This document shows, piece by piece, positions 47,341 through 61,183 of a DNA stretch of 64,000 bases. Below the pieces are notes generated by a model. It was not told where the DNA came from. It saw nothing but the letters and a program-made list of their open reading frames with translations, and did not search any database. Made by a program: the position numbers and the translations under genes. Where the stretch lies: positions 7,080,626 through 7,144,625 of the forward strand of contig CM043875.1 in NCBI GenBank assembly GCA_023846275.1, written 5' to 3'. Each line of letters opens with the position of its first letter. The stretch's first letter is position 1. Source of the DNA: Vanilla planifolia (taxonomy: Eukaryota; Streptophyta; Magnoliopsida; Asparagales; Orchidaceae).

Positions 47341-49739
47341 ATCTAATAAGATGGATCAGATGATCTAATCGTACCAACAAATAGCTCGATATTAAGAACT
47401 TGGTTAGGTTCAAGGAGTTCTACTATGCTTCAAAGTGCAATGAACTATTTGTGAAACATTTTGCTCCAAGCTCTCGACAATAGACCTTATTTTAAAGTTG
47501 TAATAGTAGATTTGAAGTATGAGAATAACAAAAGAAATAAAGAAAGAAAAAAGATGAAAGTTTTTGCTTAAAAGATGAAATTTTTTAAAAAAATTAGAAT
47601 TTACAAAAAAAAACTAGAATTATCTTATTCATCATTCTTTATCTTTTTCATAAGATAAAATATAATATTTTATTATAAAATATATATTATTTTATTTCTT
47701 GTAAGTTTTATGAGAATTTGATTAAAAAATTACTTTCTTAAAAAACCCATATCACAAGGTCCCATCTACATTGCTACTACTTGCATGCATAGATGGCACC
47801 CCAGTTGCATGCATTCCACATGGTGTACTAGGTGTACCCATTGTAGCATATGTTGCACACATGTGAAGGTCTTGGGTTATCGTGCATGTTGTGATCTTAT
47901 GTACGTGTTGATATCCTGCACACACCATTGCTTTTGCATTTAGTCAAGCAACTTTCACACTATCACACTTGCTCTAGCATCTGTATAATAAGCTTCCACA
48001 TGCAAATATGTAGGCATATAGCCTCACATGGTGTTGCTTAATGATTTTTGTTGTTTTGTCATTTTTATTGATTTTTTCTCAATTGTTGATTATTGATGAT
48101 TGAATGAATCTATAATTGATCATTGATTATACTATGAGCATAATAGAGCTTGAGAAAGAAACATGAGTATAATATGCTCTATATGAAATTATAAAAAAAA
48201 GAGGAGATAAATGAAGAAAAATAGAGTACTTCAATCTCTAATAATTAGATTAGCATTTTACAAAACTATTATATGCACATGACATAATGAAATGTTGAAT
48301 TAAAAGTGTTTTAGTATTATTTCATATATTATGTTTTGAATATTACCTATCACACCCTACCTATATTACCTACTTACTTACCAATTAAATTAATAATTAT
48401 TGGGCCAAATCATAGTATTGATATTGTACTTGAGGAAGCATAACCCCATAGGAGATGCATGATGAAATCATATCAACTGTTATCATCTTTTCTATTTATT
48501 TTTTTTTCAAAAGTTTGCCACAAGCATAATAATTGTGGACAAAAAATATATCATAGTCACATTCATGTTTAGAAACTAAATTATATAACAAAACTCTAAA
48601 ATTTATATGATATTTAAAAATATACAAACTATGAAACCTTCTTCTCATCTACATTGTTATACTAATCTACCCCTATTAGTTCATTAATGACATGTATTAT
48701 AATATAAGCAGATATTAAGCATAAAATCTAAAAAATAATTTTTTTAATAAAAATTAAAAAATATCTAAATAAGAGTGATATATGAATTCTAAAATAAATT
48801 AAATGAATAATTATCATCATAAATCATCATCAACTTGCATAACTATGATAATACATGCCTAACATATGCATATAAAAAAAATTACTAAATACTATATTAT
48901 TATTACATATAACAATATGCTAGAAAATTTTGTTTATAAGTGTGACCTTATATGGGCATACATACTAGATATATGTTAACATATGTATCCATTTATACAC
49001 GCAAATATACACACATAAATTGATTTTTATTTAAAAAATATTTTTCACAAGTATCACAATCATCATTACATAAGGTCTCATTTTATGTCATTTTTATTTT
49101 TATTATTATTTATTTTTATTTGATATCATATCATTATATTCAAATCTTTGCTCATATGCATACCATAGTTGGTTAGTAATTAAACCATACCATAACATAT
49201 TTGTACATTAAAGGCCTAACATAAAATGTTAAAGCATAAGTCATTCCTAAGTATCCTAATTTTATCATCCCCATATATCAAGAACCTATACAAAGTATTA
49301 ATGATGTAAGGGATGGGCTTTAACGCTAATTCATGGCTTGGTATATAGCCAATGTGTCATCAAGCCATGTATCTTATGCTAAGGTTATATTTCTCTCTTA
49401 TCGTCAAATATGGGATAACATAATAAAGAAAATATTTTTTTCATTCATACTTTATTTTTTGTTTTTTTATTACATCATACCATAAAATACATTGAGATAA
49501 AACGAGACTTATTTAGCCAACTTTAATTTTTATTCTATCACTTTTCTTCTTTCTCATTATTTTTCTCTTTTTTGTGTACCCATATTTTTTAGAAAATTTG
49601 TATATTTATTTATTTATATATATTACCTATATCTTTTACATAACATATATTGGTTAGATAGCTTATTTGGCTTACCTAACCTACCTATTACCTTGCCTAT
49701 TTATTATATATCATATATTATGTCTTATATAATAAGGGA

Positions 49740-49742
<3 letters not shown>
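47341..49742. other. Intergenic; short GC-richer patch at 47.76-48.06 kb
   Basis: No coding region is seen. The patch at about 47,760-48,060 is rich in tgcatgcat, gttgcatgcattcc and gcacacatg words, contrasting with A/T-rich flanks. Its nature is unknown; part of an LTR is possible. Confidence 0.35.

Positions 49743-49824
<82 letters not shown>
49743..49824. repeat. (AT)41 microsatellite
   Basis: Uninterrupted AT dinucleotide run of 82 bases, second of three long AT arrays in the window. Confidence 0.97.
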
Positions 49825-49828
<4 letters not shown>

Positions 49829-52188
49829 TCTTTCAAAATAATATTGTTTTGACATAACATGTCCCTTAACATGCAAAATGAATAAGTCATGATGTCATGC
49901 ACATGCTTATGCCAATGCATTTCTTATAAAAATATTTACTATTTATAATGTACATTATAAATAAGAAATTTATCTATCTTAAATCTTAGAGATGCACTTT
50001 TTTCTATTTCTTTTCTTGTCTTTTGATTATTGCATCAATATTTGATTAAAATGTAATTAATAACAATTATACTAGTCTTTGCATTCACTATCAATTTTAT
50101 TTTTCTCATCAATTCATTTTTTTGAAAATTTCTTCACAATCTGTACATTCTTTCTTGCATACTATATGCCAGCACAAAAAGCCCTTCTTGTAGATTGTCT
50201 GATACTGAATAATACGTCATGAAACTAATTAAATGCCATGTGTGCAATAAGTTTTAAGATCAAGCTCAAGAGTTGACATTATCTACATCAAGTTTACAAG
50301 TCAAATCCATACTGAGCACAAGAAAAACTAAACTATTTAAATCACGAAAATGTTGAATTGTTGATAAGTTAAGAAACCTACCAGAAGTAGGAATCACACT
50401 CCTACTTAAAAAGAATGGATCAAGTCTAACAAAGAGAGGTGGCTCAAAGCAACCACAAATGATGCTCACATATAAGTGGAATTCATAGATATGCAATTCA
50501 CACAAGCATTATTGAGTGAATATCAAATCCAAACTACATTCTTATTTGAACTGATAATCATAAATTAGTATAAAGGAGAGAATAAAGCCTTTTTATATAA
50601 AGGAAAAAATATCAAGAAAGAGGATTAATAGCTAAGATGATAAGAGAGTATTAGAAATGATGAGAAGGGTAATAAAGTAGAATGAAGACAAGATAACTAA
50701 AAAAATTATAGTAAGAAAAGAAAAGAAGATATTAGAAAGAATTCTAAATTATCCAAAAAACATTATTAAAGATAAAGAAAAAGAAAATATGGAAATCAAA
50801 AGAATAGTTTTTAAGAATTATTATATGTATCAAAATTAACTTGGGTAGGGATCTCCCTCTTTAGACCTTATGCCTACCCTTCATAAGACACCATTAGAAT
50901 CATACTAATCAGATTTTGCTCCAAGGAATAGAATCCACACCAACTTGGAAAGAGTTGATGGAAAAATATTCAATATTATCATCATAATACCTCTTTTAGT
51001 TTGCATTTATAGAGCTCGTCCTCATAATTGAAAAACTCACAAATGATGTAGGAATAAAATAGTGAAGTATAAGCATGAATTATATATTTTATTCATATGT
51101 TACTTTATTTATTATGATGTGTATTAGACCCAGCATATGGCATGACCTTAAGTTGATTTGCATGTTATATCATTTTGTCACTGAGTTGATAATGGTTGGT
51201 TCAATTTATTCTTTCAAGAAATGAAAGAAAATAGTTTAGAATTACAAGGAAGCTTTGAAGAGATAATACTTTGCTATATTGCTTAGTGGCTTTTTTTAAA
51301 TGATATTGTAGCAGCTACTATGTTAGTTATTATCACTTTTATAAATTTGGAAATATATTAGATTTATTTTTTTGTTGCAACGAATTATGTATGACTTTAT
51401 CCTTTTTAAATAAATGTGATAGTTCATGTTTCTTAAATTGATTTTTAATCATGACATGTGATTTGATTTTATAAAAATGGCTTTCAAAAAGAAAAGAATG
51501 ATCACTATGGAATCACCCATGAAGGCAAGTGGTTGCTACATATCCTTATTCATTGACCGTCCACTCAGCCTTAACAGAACTTGGCATATCGTATGTGTCC
51601 AATGAAGTATTGCATGTTAAAGTTTGAAAGAATTTTGCCAGCTTAGCATACTATATGCCATTCCTATTATACCTTTCCCTTGAACTAAATGTATCATACA
51701 TTAAAATTTGACATATAAATCATTTATCTTAGGAAAATATTTTTTTTTCTTTCTTAACATGATGTATCATATGTTCTATTATGATATATTATATGTTGGA
51801 TTCAAAAAATTAATTTTAAGATAATACTTAACTATTTTTCTTACTAAACCTTATTCCAAGCTTAAAAAAATAAGGAATGAGATATATTAGAACTCTATAA
51901 GCACTATTATCACCTTAAATTTCTTATAACCTTTGTTTCCTATTATAAGAAGGTTCTATTTTTAGCAACTCTTAGATCCCTTACTTTAGGCTTTCACCTC
52001 AGTTTCTCCTTCTTATGATATTCTCTTTGCTAAAAATGAAGAACACAAGGATAGGCATTTCAATGACAAGATAAGAGAGTTAATCAAGCATCCATTCTTT
52101 TTGACTTACAATTCCTCTTGCTACAGGACTTGAACCTTCCCTTACAACTCCTTTTTAAATCTTCTAACATCTTATATATATGTATGTA

Positions 52189-52194
<6 letters not shown>
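49825..52194. other. AT-rich intergenic, unclassified repeats
   Basis: No gene. A 79-codon minus-strand frame (50266-50505) lies in purine/pyrimidine-skewed sequence similar to other LTR-like tracts and has no domain. The segment 51.54-51.83 kb again contains atcatatg/tatcatacatt words. Confidence 0.4.
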
Positions 52195-52286
<92 letters not shown>

Positions 52287-52302
52287 GTGTGTGTGTGTGT
52301 GT
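52195..52302. repeat. Compound microsatellite (TA)n-(TG)n
   Basis: (TA) run at 52195-52283, about 44 units, followed after a 2-base break by a TG run at 52286-52302. Open frames crossing it in three directions encode only YI or HT dipeptide repeats and are artefacts of the repeat. Confidence 0.97.
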
Positions 52303-55300
52303 ATATCTATACATACATATATTCTAATTTTAACTTTTATAATTTGTAATCAATTGACTCAAGCTCTAAAAATTACAAACCAAAAGCCAAAATTTTCTTT
52401 TTAAGAAGCACTTTTTTATAATAATAACCATCTCTAGAGGGGGGAGGTAATCACATTTTTTTCAATTGATATTAAAAATTATAAATATGTTATTAAATAA
52501 AATCTTAACATTATTTACACAAAATTCTTCTTTTAAAAAACCTCTTGGTTAGTTTAGAAATGCTTTATTATTATTGTTATAAAGTAAATACACAATGATA
52601 TTTGGGTGGTTATATAAAACATAATATTACATCCACATAACACCTAGAGTGCTAAATATAACCACCTTTAGTCATAAAATGAATCATTGAATGCCCTTGC
52701 ACGTTGTTACACTCAACATTCTTGGCCAAATTATTACATTTTAATTGACCAAGATACGTGTTTTCTTATGAATTAAAATTTCAAATTTAAATTAAATATA
52801 TTTAAAATTTTAACATAAGTAAATTAAAAATTGAAATTCTAAAATTAAAAAGAATGGTTGAATGATAAGTCTTAAGTTGTACCATATAAGCCTTGATAAG
52901 ATTGAGCTCAATGGTTTGAGAATATGCTTGTAATATTATCTTTATCCTTAAATTTATTCTCATCCTTATCCTTACTCTTATCCAACCATGAATACATAAT
53001 AAAGATATGGATAGAATTCTTAAAATTTAAAAATTAATTATGGACAAAAATAAAAGGATTAAAAAGGAAAATATTAAGAGGCATATGTGAATATCTTAAG
53101 AAGAAAAAGTGAGAGAAATGGATAAAATGCTAAACTATCGTTTAGCCATTTGCTTCTCAGATTATTAATTTTTAAGAGTCAGATATGGTCAACTAGGACA
53201 GATAATAAGAAGCTGTTTAACCTAGAATGGGTGAATTGTGGGCTTAAAATAATCCTAGCCAATTTTTCTTAAGAAAACAATAGATTAAAAAGGTGTGGTT
53301 AAGGTTATTTAAAGACTTAACATTCTTATAAGAGTTTTAGCTAAACCTAACTACAAAAGAGATTTAAGGAGGCCAATTAAGAGAACACCAAGGAGAAAAG
53401 TAAGCTAAGTCATAAGGAAGAAGAAGAAGGACACCAATTTTGAAATAAGAAAAAAAATCTAACTATAGGGAAGCCCTCTACATGATTTTCAAAGTAGGAT
53501 GACCATTGGGTACACATAATAAATTTACCTAAGATTTATAAAAAAATAAAAATGAATGATCTTTTTAAAATGCATGTGACCTTGAAAAATGATAATGACA
53601 AAAACTTATCAATCTTTTTTCATTACATTTTATTAGAAAGTTGGAAGATTCTACTACCTAAGACTAAAATGAATTTTATTAGCATATAAAAGGTTTTTTA
53701 TCATTCCTTTCTTATGTAATATTTCAAAAATTCTATGCAATAATTTGTGCTATTATATCAACTATGAATGCAAGTTGAAATTCATGTGCATATGCTTGCA
53801 TGTTTAGTTGTCTAAAGAAGTATGAGAAATATAGACTTAGAATATTTATTTGTAGATATAAATCACCTCTAATTGAGACATAATCATGTGGAATAAATTT
53901 AAAAACATTCTAGACATATAAGCTATAAGCATAGTGTAGCATGATTAATGCTAGAAAATTTCTAAACTAGTGGAAGAGCAAATTTTTATTAGTATAATTC
54001 TCATAATAAAGACATGTTATCTATTTTGTTATTATATTTTTCTAAAAATTAAATTCCATGCTTGTATGTGATTATTTTCTAAGTTTAACCATAAGGAATT
54101 AGGTATCTCGACTAAATATCATAATCCATGTAATTTAACTTAAGTATCTTGCATGATGTGAATGTATATTTGTGTTACAAAAATATGCATGAAAGTATAC
54201 AAAATACTATGTGGACATATTAAAACTTACCTTAGAAGATGACCCATGAATTAGAATTTGAAATTTAGTCAAATCCTTATGGATAATTATGGTCAACTAT
54301 TCTTTTACCTTGGGTATACCTAGGAAGCATTGAGTCATAGCTTTGTTGAGTCATGAGGCATAAGTTCAACTCTTAAGATACCTAGATGGCTTCAAAGGTA
54401 TGGATGATCCATGATTTTTAGTTAAAAACTTTGAAGGGATTAATTTGGGATCTTAAAAAAAGGCTAGGTTAAGTAAGAATACAATTGACAAGCAAAAAGA
54501 TTGAGCATGGATAATAGTGTTAAGGTTAGGAATAGACTTTAAGGTATCATGGTTAATTCTCAAAAAGGTTTAAAAACATTTGAAGTTCTTAAATAAGATT
54601 ATGTAACATAAACCTACTCTTAAAATTGGGTTTAAAGACTTAGGAATAATTCATGAGAAAAGAACCCATAATAGAAGATCCTAAAGATGGATTGAGATAA
54701 TATTATTGGAAAAACTTTATGCATATTATAAATAAAGTTTTGTATAGTTAAGCTCTCATCTAAGATGATGAGAAAAGGGTTAAAGTACTTGGAATAAGAC
54801 TTAAGACTTAAAGATATGCTAGGTTTAGCTAAGAAATTGATAAGATAAAATTGTTGGCTAAACTCTTGGGTTAACCAGGTTTTTTGGATAAGATAATGAG
54901 TGACCCTAATTAAGCTCTTAAGGCATATAATGACATCCTATATGGTGATTTAGGAGATGTGTGATGGGCTAAGAGAGGTCTTTGGATGAGTATTATGACT
55001 TGAGGTTATCTTGGAAGCATAGATATCACTTCTAAAACTACTATGAACATAAGGGTAAAAGCTAAGAATATGTGAACATTAAAGATATCCTTGATAGATA
55101 AGGTCTTAGATGAAATTAGGGCAAGATTAAATACAAGAAAAATAGGTTAAGATATTCCAAATAAATGAATCAAGGTTTGGTAGAAAACTTGAGATATCCA
55201 AATGATGGTAAACTTGAACATCCAAAATAAGATTTAAGGTTGAATCCAAATATTATCTCAATTAGGGCATAAATAATCTTAAATAATAGATTTAGGTTTA

Positions 55301-56280
55301 AGAAAATTCTTAATCTTCTAGGTTTTTAGTTAAGTTAAGAACTCTCTACATGTTAAATTCAAATTAAAAAAATCTAAATAATGATAAGAAATTATATATT
55401 AATATTAACAAGATGTTATAAGTTATAGATATGATTTTATTAGGTAAAAATCATTCAAGAGATAAATAAGATAGCTACTTTACTCTTCTAGCCTAAAGAT
55501 AACAATTACATATGGTTGGTTAAGTATATAGGAAGAGTGCTAGATGACATGGCAAGAATCTCTAAGGTTAGCTAAAAGTTATTATATAAATAGTCTCATG
55601 AGAGAATAATTGCACGTTTAATTCCATCAAAAATAAATTGTGTTTTGATTATAGTGGAGACTATATTTTTAATCCTTAATCATTGATTATTTAGAACTCC
55701 TAGAATCCTGTAAGATTAGACCATATGATTGACATTACTTTGAGGAATATTAGGTTACATGATGTGATTAAAGTACCAAACTATATCATGATTCTCATAG
55801 ACATGAGCGTGGATTGGATTGGTAAGGGTAACTAAATTTAGTTACTCATACCATAAGACTATGTATTGACTTAACTGGTAGATGACAATGTCTTTATAGG
55901 AATTAAAAATTAAATTTATTTATTTATATTATTTACTAAATTGTTACATATTTTTTTATTATTGTATATTAGTTTTATAGTATAGTTAAAGATTCTTTAT
56001 AAGCCTCTTAACTTATCCTTTATATTTTTATAAGATGAGAGAGTTAGAAATTAACTAAAAGCTAAGCTAAAGATTATCAAAATTAGCACATCAATTGGAT
56101 GATATATCTTCTTATATTTTATTATTAATAGTAATAGAATTGTTATTTTATAAGTTATCAATTATATTTTTTTTAGACATGGGATCATATTGACTATTAT
56201 ATTAGACATGGTAGTTACTTATCATGCTTCTTCTATTAGACTTTAGTAGTTTTTTTTTTATATTTTTTAATTGGATTTAA
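52303..56280. repeat. AT-rich repeat-like block, plus-strand LTR-like texture
   Basis: No gene. From about 53.33 to 53.5 kb the plus strand is purine-rich (aggagaaaagtaagc, ggaagaagaagaagg) and leads into ggatgaccattgggtacac. From 54.2 to 55.6 kb the text is dominated by taagactta/cttaagg words and resembles the reverse complement of the 0.7-2.0 kb segment in wording. At about 55.79 kb an IMILIDMSVDWIGKGN reading faintly recalls the gypsy protease-adjacent 'DVILGMDWL' block, too weak to call. Overall probably old Ty3/gypsy DNA. Confidence 0.35.
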
Positions 56281-59200
56281 ATTTAGAGGTTTATTGATTA
56301 TTAGATATTTTATTTTATGTTCTAATTTTATGGATGAGAAATTTGTTGGATTATTACTAATTAGTATTTTACATATTGTTATATTATTATTTGTAGGTAT
56401 GATATGTTATTATGATCATTTGGATTTTGGTTATACTTATGATTTTAAAAAAATCAAATATAACATAAATGGATACACAATAATGCAAAAGTGGCTTAAA
56501 AGAGACAACAAAAATGGCTTACAAGAGACAATATATAAAGAAACTTCAAAAGAATATTAGCAAAACTAAAACAATACTTTTTCAATACTAGTTTATCAAA
56601 TAATCACCTATACTTAATACCTAAACAAGTGATATACTACAAAAATGATTAAAGTAGAGTTACCAATCACTATTAAAAAGAATAAATACAAATTGACTAT
56701 GAAAGTAACTTTAGAGAAGGTTTTCAGAAGATTTGGATTATTATAACATAGTGTTTCATACTAAATATTGAAAATGAAATTATTAGATTGAAAATTTTAG
56801 CACTAAATTATTCTAGTCATGTCTATTAAGTTATCTTGGCCTAAATTATTTACAAGATGGATTAAGGTAGCTCTAATGGCTAGGAAACAACTATATTTTT
56901 TTTTATTTTTATGAGATAAACTAATTGTTCTATGATTTACACTTTTATATATATTGTACAATCAATAACAATATATCATATGATGCTCACAAAATTAACT
57001 ATATATATTATATGTTAAATAATAACATATCATAAGAAATTCTTTTGATTTTGCTCGACACTATACTAATATCTTAAATACATATTGTATGTTAATAATT
57101 AATATATCATACACAAGGCTCATATTAAGACATAGTAAAGTTATATTTAGAAAAAAGATCTCAACATACTATATGTTAATAAATAATATAATGTATGTAA
57201 GTCTTAAGTTAAGGTTTAGTTAAAATATTCTTAGACTTAAGGCCTAAATGTACTACACATTAATAAATAATATATTATACATAAGTCTTGAGGTAAGGTT
57301 TAATGTAAGCATGCTTTTAAAGATGACTTAAATATATCATATTAATAAATAATGTACTATACTAAGTCTCGAGTTTTATATCATTGTCTTAATGCTCAAT
57401 CTATTCATTGCATACTATTCCTATTTGAATTAGACATATTGTAAATTAATATTAATATGTTGTATAATGAGCTTGGATTTCTTAAAACTCTTTTAGGTGT
57501 ACATTTTACTTAAGAAATCTATTAAGTCAAATGAACTAAATGAACTATACCTAATACTGTATTATCCACAAGTATCTGGCTTTGAGTAACTTTAAAAAGA
57601 TTAAAGTGCAATATGACATTTGTTGACAAATAGTGTATTATGGATTAGGTGTATTTTATCATGATTTTGAAAAGCATATTTTCTTGGAGTTTTCTACTTG
57701 GCTAAGTATTAAATAATTAGAATTTATTTGCAAAGCAAGTAGGTTTTAAGGAAATGATTGGTAAGAAAATAAAATTTAATGTGCAAAGTGATTATGAATG
57801 ACCATAATGTCATTTATAAATTAGCATATGTTTTGACATTTTAACACACTCAAGTAAAATAAAATATGCTCAAGATGGATTCCACACCATTAAGAGTTTT
57901 GTTCATTCATGTTTTCAATCAATTATGAAATGCTTTATCTATGACAATCTCCTATGGAGAAATCCAATGCCAAAGCTTCTTATTTAACCATCATCTTTTA
58001 AGATTTTTAAGATAACAAACTCAAGTAACACATTATTAAACTTTAATATTATTGAAATTATGTGAAAGTGGTGACCATAAGAGAGGTAGGGGTGAAGGGG
58101 ATCAGGTGAGTTATGCAACTTTCTAACTTAACTCAAAAATCAACATTCAAATAACTGAACACCTAAAATGTTTTCTTTACCTTAATTACTCTCATAATAA
58201 GTTTTATAAAAAGTTATTTATCTTTTCAAAACCTTTGCTACAATGGTTATTCTTATGTGTTAAAATAATTTAAGTGGAGAAGTAAGGCAAATGAAAGTGA
58301 ACACATAAGATTTTTAGGTTGTTTGTCCAAACTGTTAGCTATATCCACTACTAGTCAACTTAACCAAGCTTCTATTAAAAATTGGTTCCTTTTACTATAG
58401 TCAATAGGGGTAAATCATACAAAGAAAATTGCTCCCTTTTTGAAAAAAAGTTAGTAAGGGTACACTATATTAAAGCATATAAAAGCTGCTATATGAAGTA
58501 ATAAAGCACTTGAACAAACTTAATCATATATGAGCATATGCCAGTTCACTTAAAGAAAAAATATGATAGTATATCTAAATGTTGTGGAATGATTTTACCA
58601 AGAAAATGAGTAGCTTTGATGTAATATATAATAGAATAAATCAAATGAAGGACTAAAGCAATTGTATGATGAAGTTCTTCTTTGTTAAGCAAATCCTCCA
58701 ATTATAAGCTTCCATGTTCTTCTAAAATGATTTGCAAGTTTGATCATCATCCTTTTCTCACTTAATTCAACTTCTATTTATTATATTAAAAAAGGTATAG
58801 TACCAATTAAAGATTCCCATAATCTCATATTAAGTTATTATCGACAATAGTCTTGTATGCTATTATCTTATATTCAGATCATAATGATATGATCATTTTA
58901 TCATATTTTATAATCATTTTAAGATATTTTTTTTTAGATTCTTTCATACTAAGCCCATTTATTTTTTTATTATGTAATTATACAACATAATATATTTCTA
59001 TTGTATTGTATAATCCAATATTTTTATGATTTTTTATATATGGTTGTACTAGTATTGGGTTCTACACTTTATCGTACTTGCACATTCATTGATTTTATAT
59101 TATACAATACTCTATTATTGATATCGAGCCTTTCTGTTTATGCATTGACAGCCTACTATGATGTCTTAATCATCTTATACAATTCTCAATCTACTTTTAT

Positions 59201-61180
59201 ACATGTTCACATTTGTCACAAGTTTATTATCTCTCTTACGTAATTATACTACATGATATTTCTACGTTTGTTATGCATGATATAACTCTTTCTTAATTTT
59301 GACTCACAATCAACTATGCTCTATCATACTTATATGTTATTGTAACTATACTTGTATGCCTTAATCTTATTTTATGAATTTATCCATTCGATTGATTCTT
59401 TTACTTGATCGTATCGTATGATCTTGTTAAATCATACTATATAATATATTAAATTTTTTAAAATATATTTAAAATTTTTTAAATATTTAAAAAATATATT
59501 TATATTAAATTTATTATGATATAAGTCATTCTTTCTTAAAATTATCAATTATTTCTTTAATATTTTTTTAATATCTCATGATTTGAATTTATTAATTTTT
59601 TTTGCTCTTACTTTTGAGATATATAAGACATGATATATGTGGTTGATTGATTTATGATTATGAATAGTATTGATTAGAAGTCATGAACAAACTTGTTACT
59701 AAGTTTGTTTAAAATTAAATAATAAGCTTGTTTAAGAACTTGTTTACAACTTTTTTGGGATGTCTTTTAGTAGATTAGTTAAAAGGGCTAGTAATTTTTG
59801 CTTAATTAAGCAAACAAGTGCCCAATTGTAGCTCAAAATAATGCTAACTTATCAAACCAAATAAAAGATTCTATAATAACTCAACAAGTGTAATTTGAAT
59901 TAAGCTCAAGCTTAACAAATCTTATATAAACATAGCTATAAAATAATTTGAGCTTGAACACATTAATAAATACTTGAATCATGCTTAATTAAACATACTG
60001 CAACCTAATGAGTCCAAGTTTAATGAATATCCTACTTTTTTTTTAACTTATTTCATCTATACTTGTAGCAAAAGAAAACTTCAATGTTTAAAATTTTAAT
60101 CCTTTTGTAAAAAAATTGATTTGGAGATTTTTATATTTTTAAAAATTTTGTTTGTTTTCATAAATTATTTTAATTAGGTTAATTTTTAAAATTTTAAAGT
60201 GATAATATGTTAAAATATTATAATCATAAATTAATTTATCATTTATAAATTGAATAAAATATTATATCAAATAACTAAAAAAATTTAAAACATACAATGT
60301 AAAAAGTTTAAATAAAATTATTTTTGTTATGTAAGAAATATAATATTATTATACTTTTTACATTCATCTTCATTTAATGTCTACATGAATTTTAGTATTA
60401 ATTAAAACAATATACAAAATTGCAAATTTTAATTAGTTTTATTAAAAAATAAATAAAAAATGTTCTATATGTAAAAAAACATAAAACGGAAATTCAATAT
60501 CTATATTATAAAAAAATAATTTCTATGCATAATATTTGAATTAATTTAATTAAAAAGTACTTATCTTTTTATTAATCTAATTAGAATTAGAATAAAAATT
60601 TATTTAAAATAATAAAAAAAATGAAAGAACTTGGAATCTAACATGTATGTAGCAAAAGTTTGAGCTTTTCTACATGAACTAAAGGAATTTAAATTATTTT
60701 AAACTAGAATAATTGTAATGAATTTTGAAAAAAATTCGTTCGTCCAACTCTCCAATAGAATCTCATGTATTGAAGAATTGTTTTTAAAATAATGAAATCA
60801 GGTTTTGTTTGGAATTAAGTTATTTTTGGAAACTTTTGTTTTGAAATCTGTCGGAGGTTAAATTGTCCAACCTCATTATTGTCTTAAAAGTTAAAGTTGG
60901 GGTTGCAATTTTTGTAATTAAAATTGAGCTATTGACTTCATTGATAAAAAGTACTTTTAATGTTTAAAATGTTCATTAGGTATAAATTTTGCTAGTTAGA
61001 AATATTGTAATTGAAAAAAGAAGTTTTTGGAGAAAAAATATTTCAAATTCTTAAAAAATATATTTTATGTAAATAAAATGTAAAAATATCTGATAAAGAT
61101 TTGTTATTTTTTGAAATTTTAAAAATATTTTCCCTAAAGACTTTTCTTCGTTCAAAAGGAGGCAATAGCACATGCATCAT
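56281..61180. other. AT-rich intergenic, nothing recognised
   Basis: Nearly 5 kb without supported genes. Open frames at 56294-56560 and 59001-59243 (plus) are hydrophobic I/L/Y/F-rich runs typical of AT-rich DNA. Segments 56.9-57.5 kb and 58.8-59.4 kb are rich in tatatgttaa, atatcata and cgtatgatc words. At 59.65-60.03 kb the words aagcttg, gagctcaagctt and gcttgttta recur, like a decayed copy of the 'agctcgagctcg'-rich repeats known from many plants. Confidence 0.4.
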
Positions 61181-61183
61181 CCT

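Noticed and set aside
52084..52404. Open frames made of YI and HT repeats
   Set aside because: Direct translations of the (TA)n-(TG)n microsatellite.
55640..55860. Faint resemblance to the gypsy protease-adjacent DVILGMDWL block
   Set aside because: Only a few matching residues, no flanking protease or RT motif in order.
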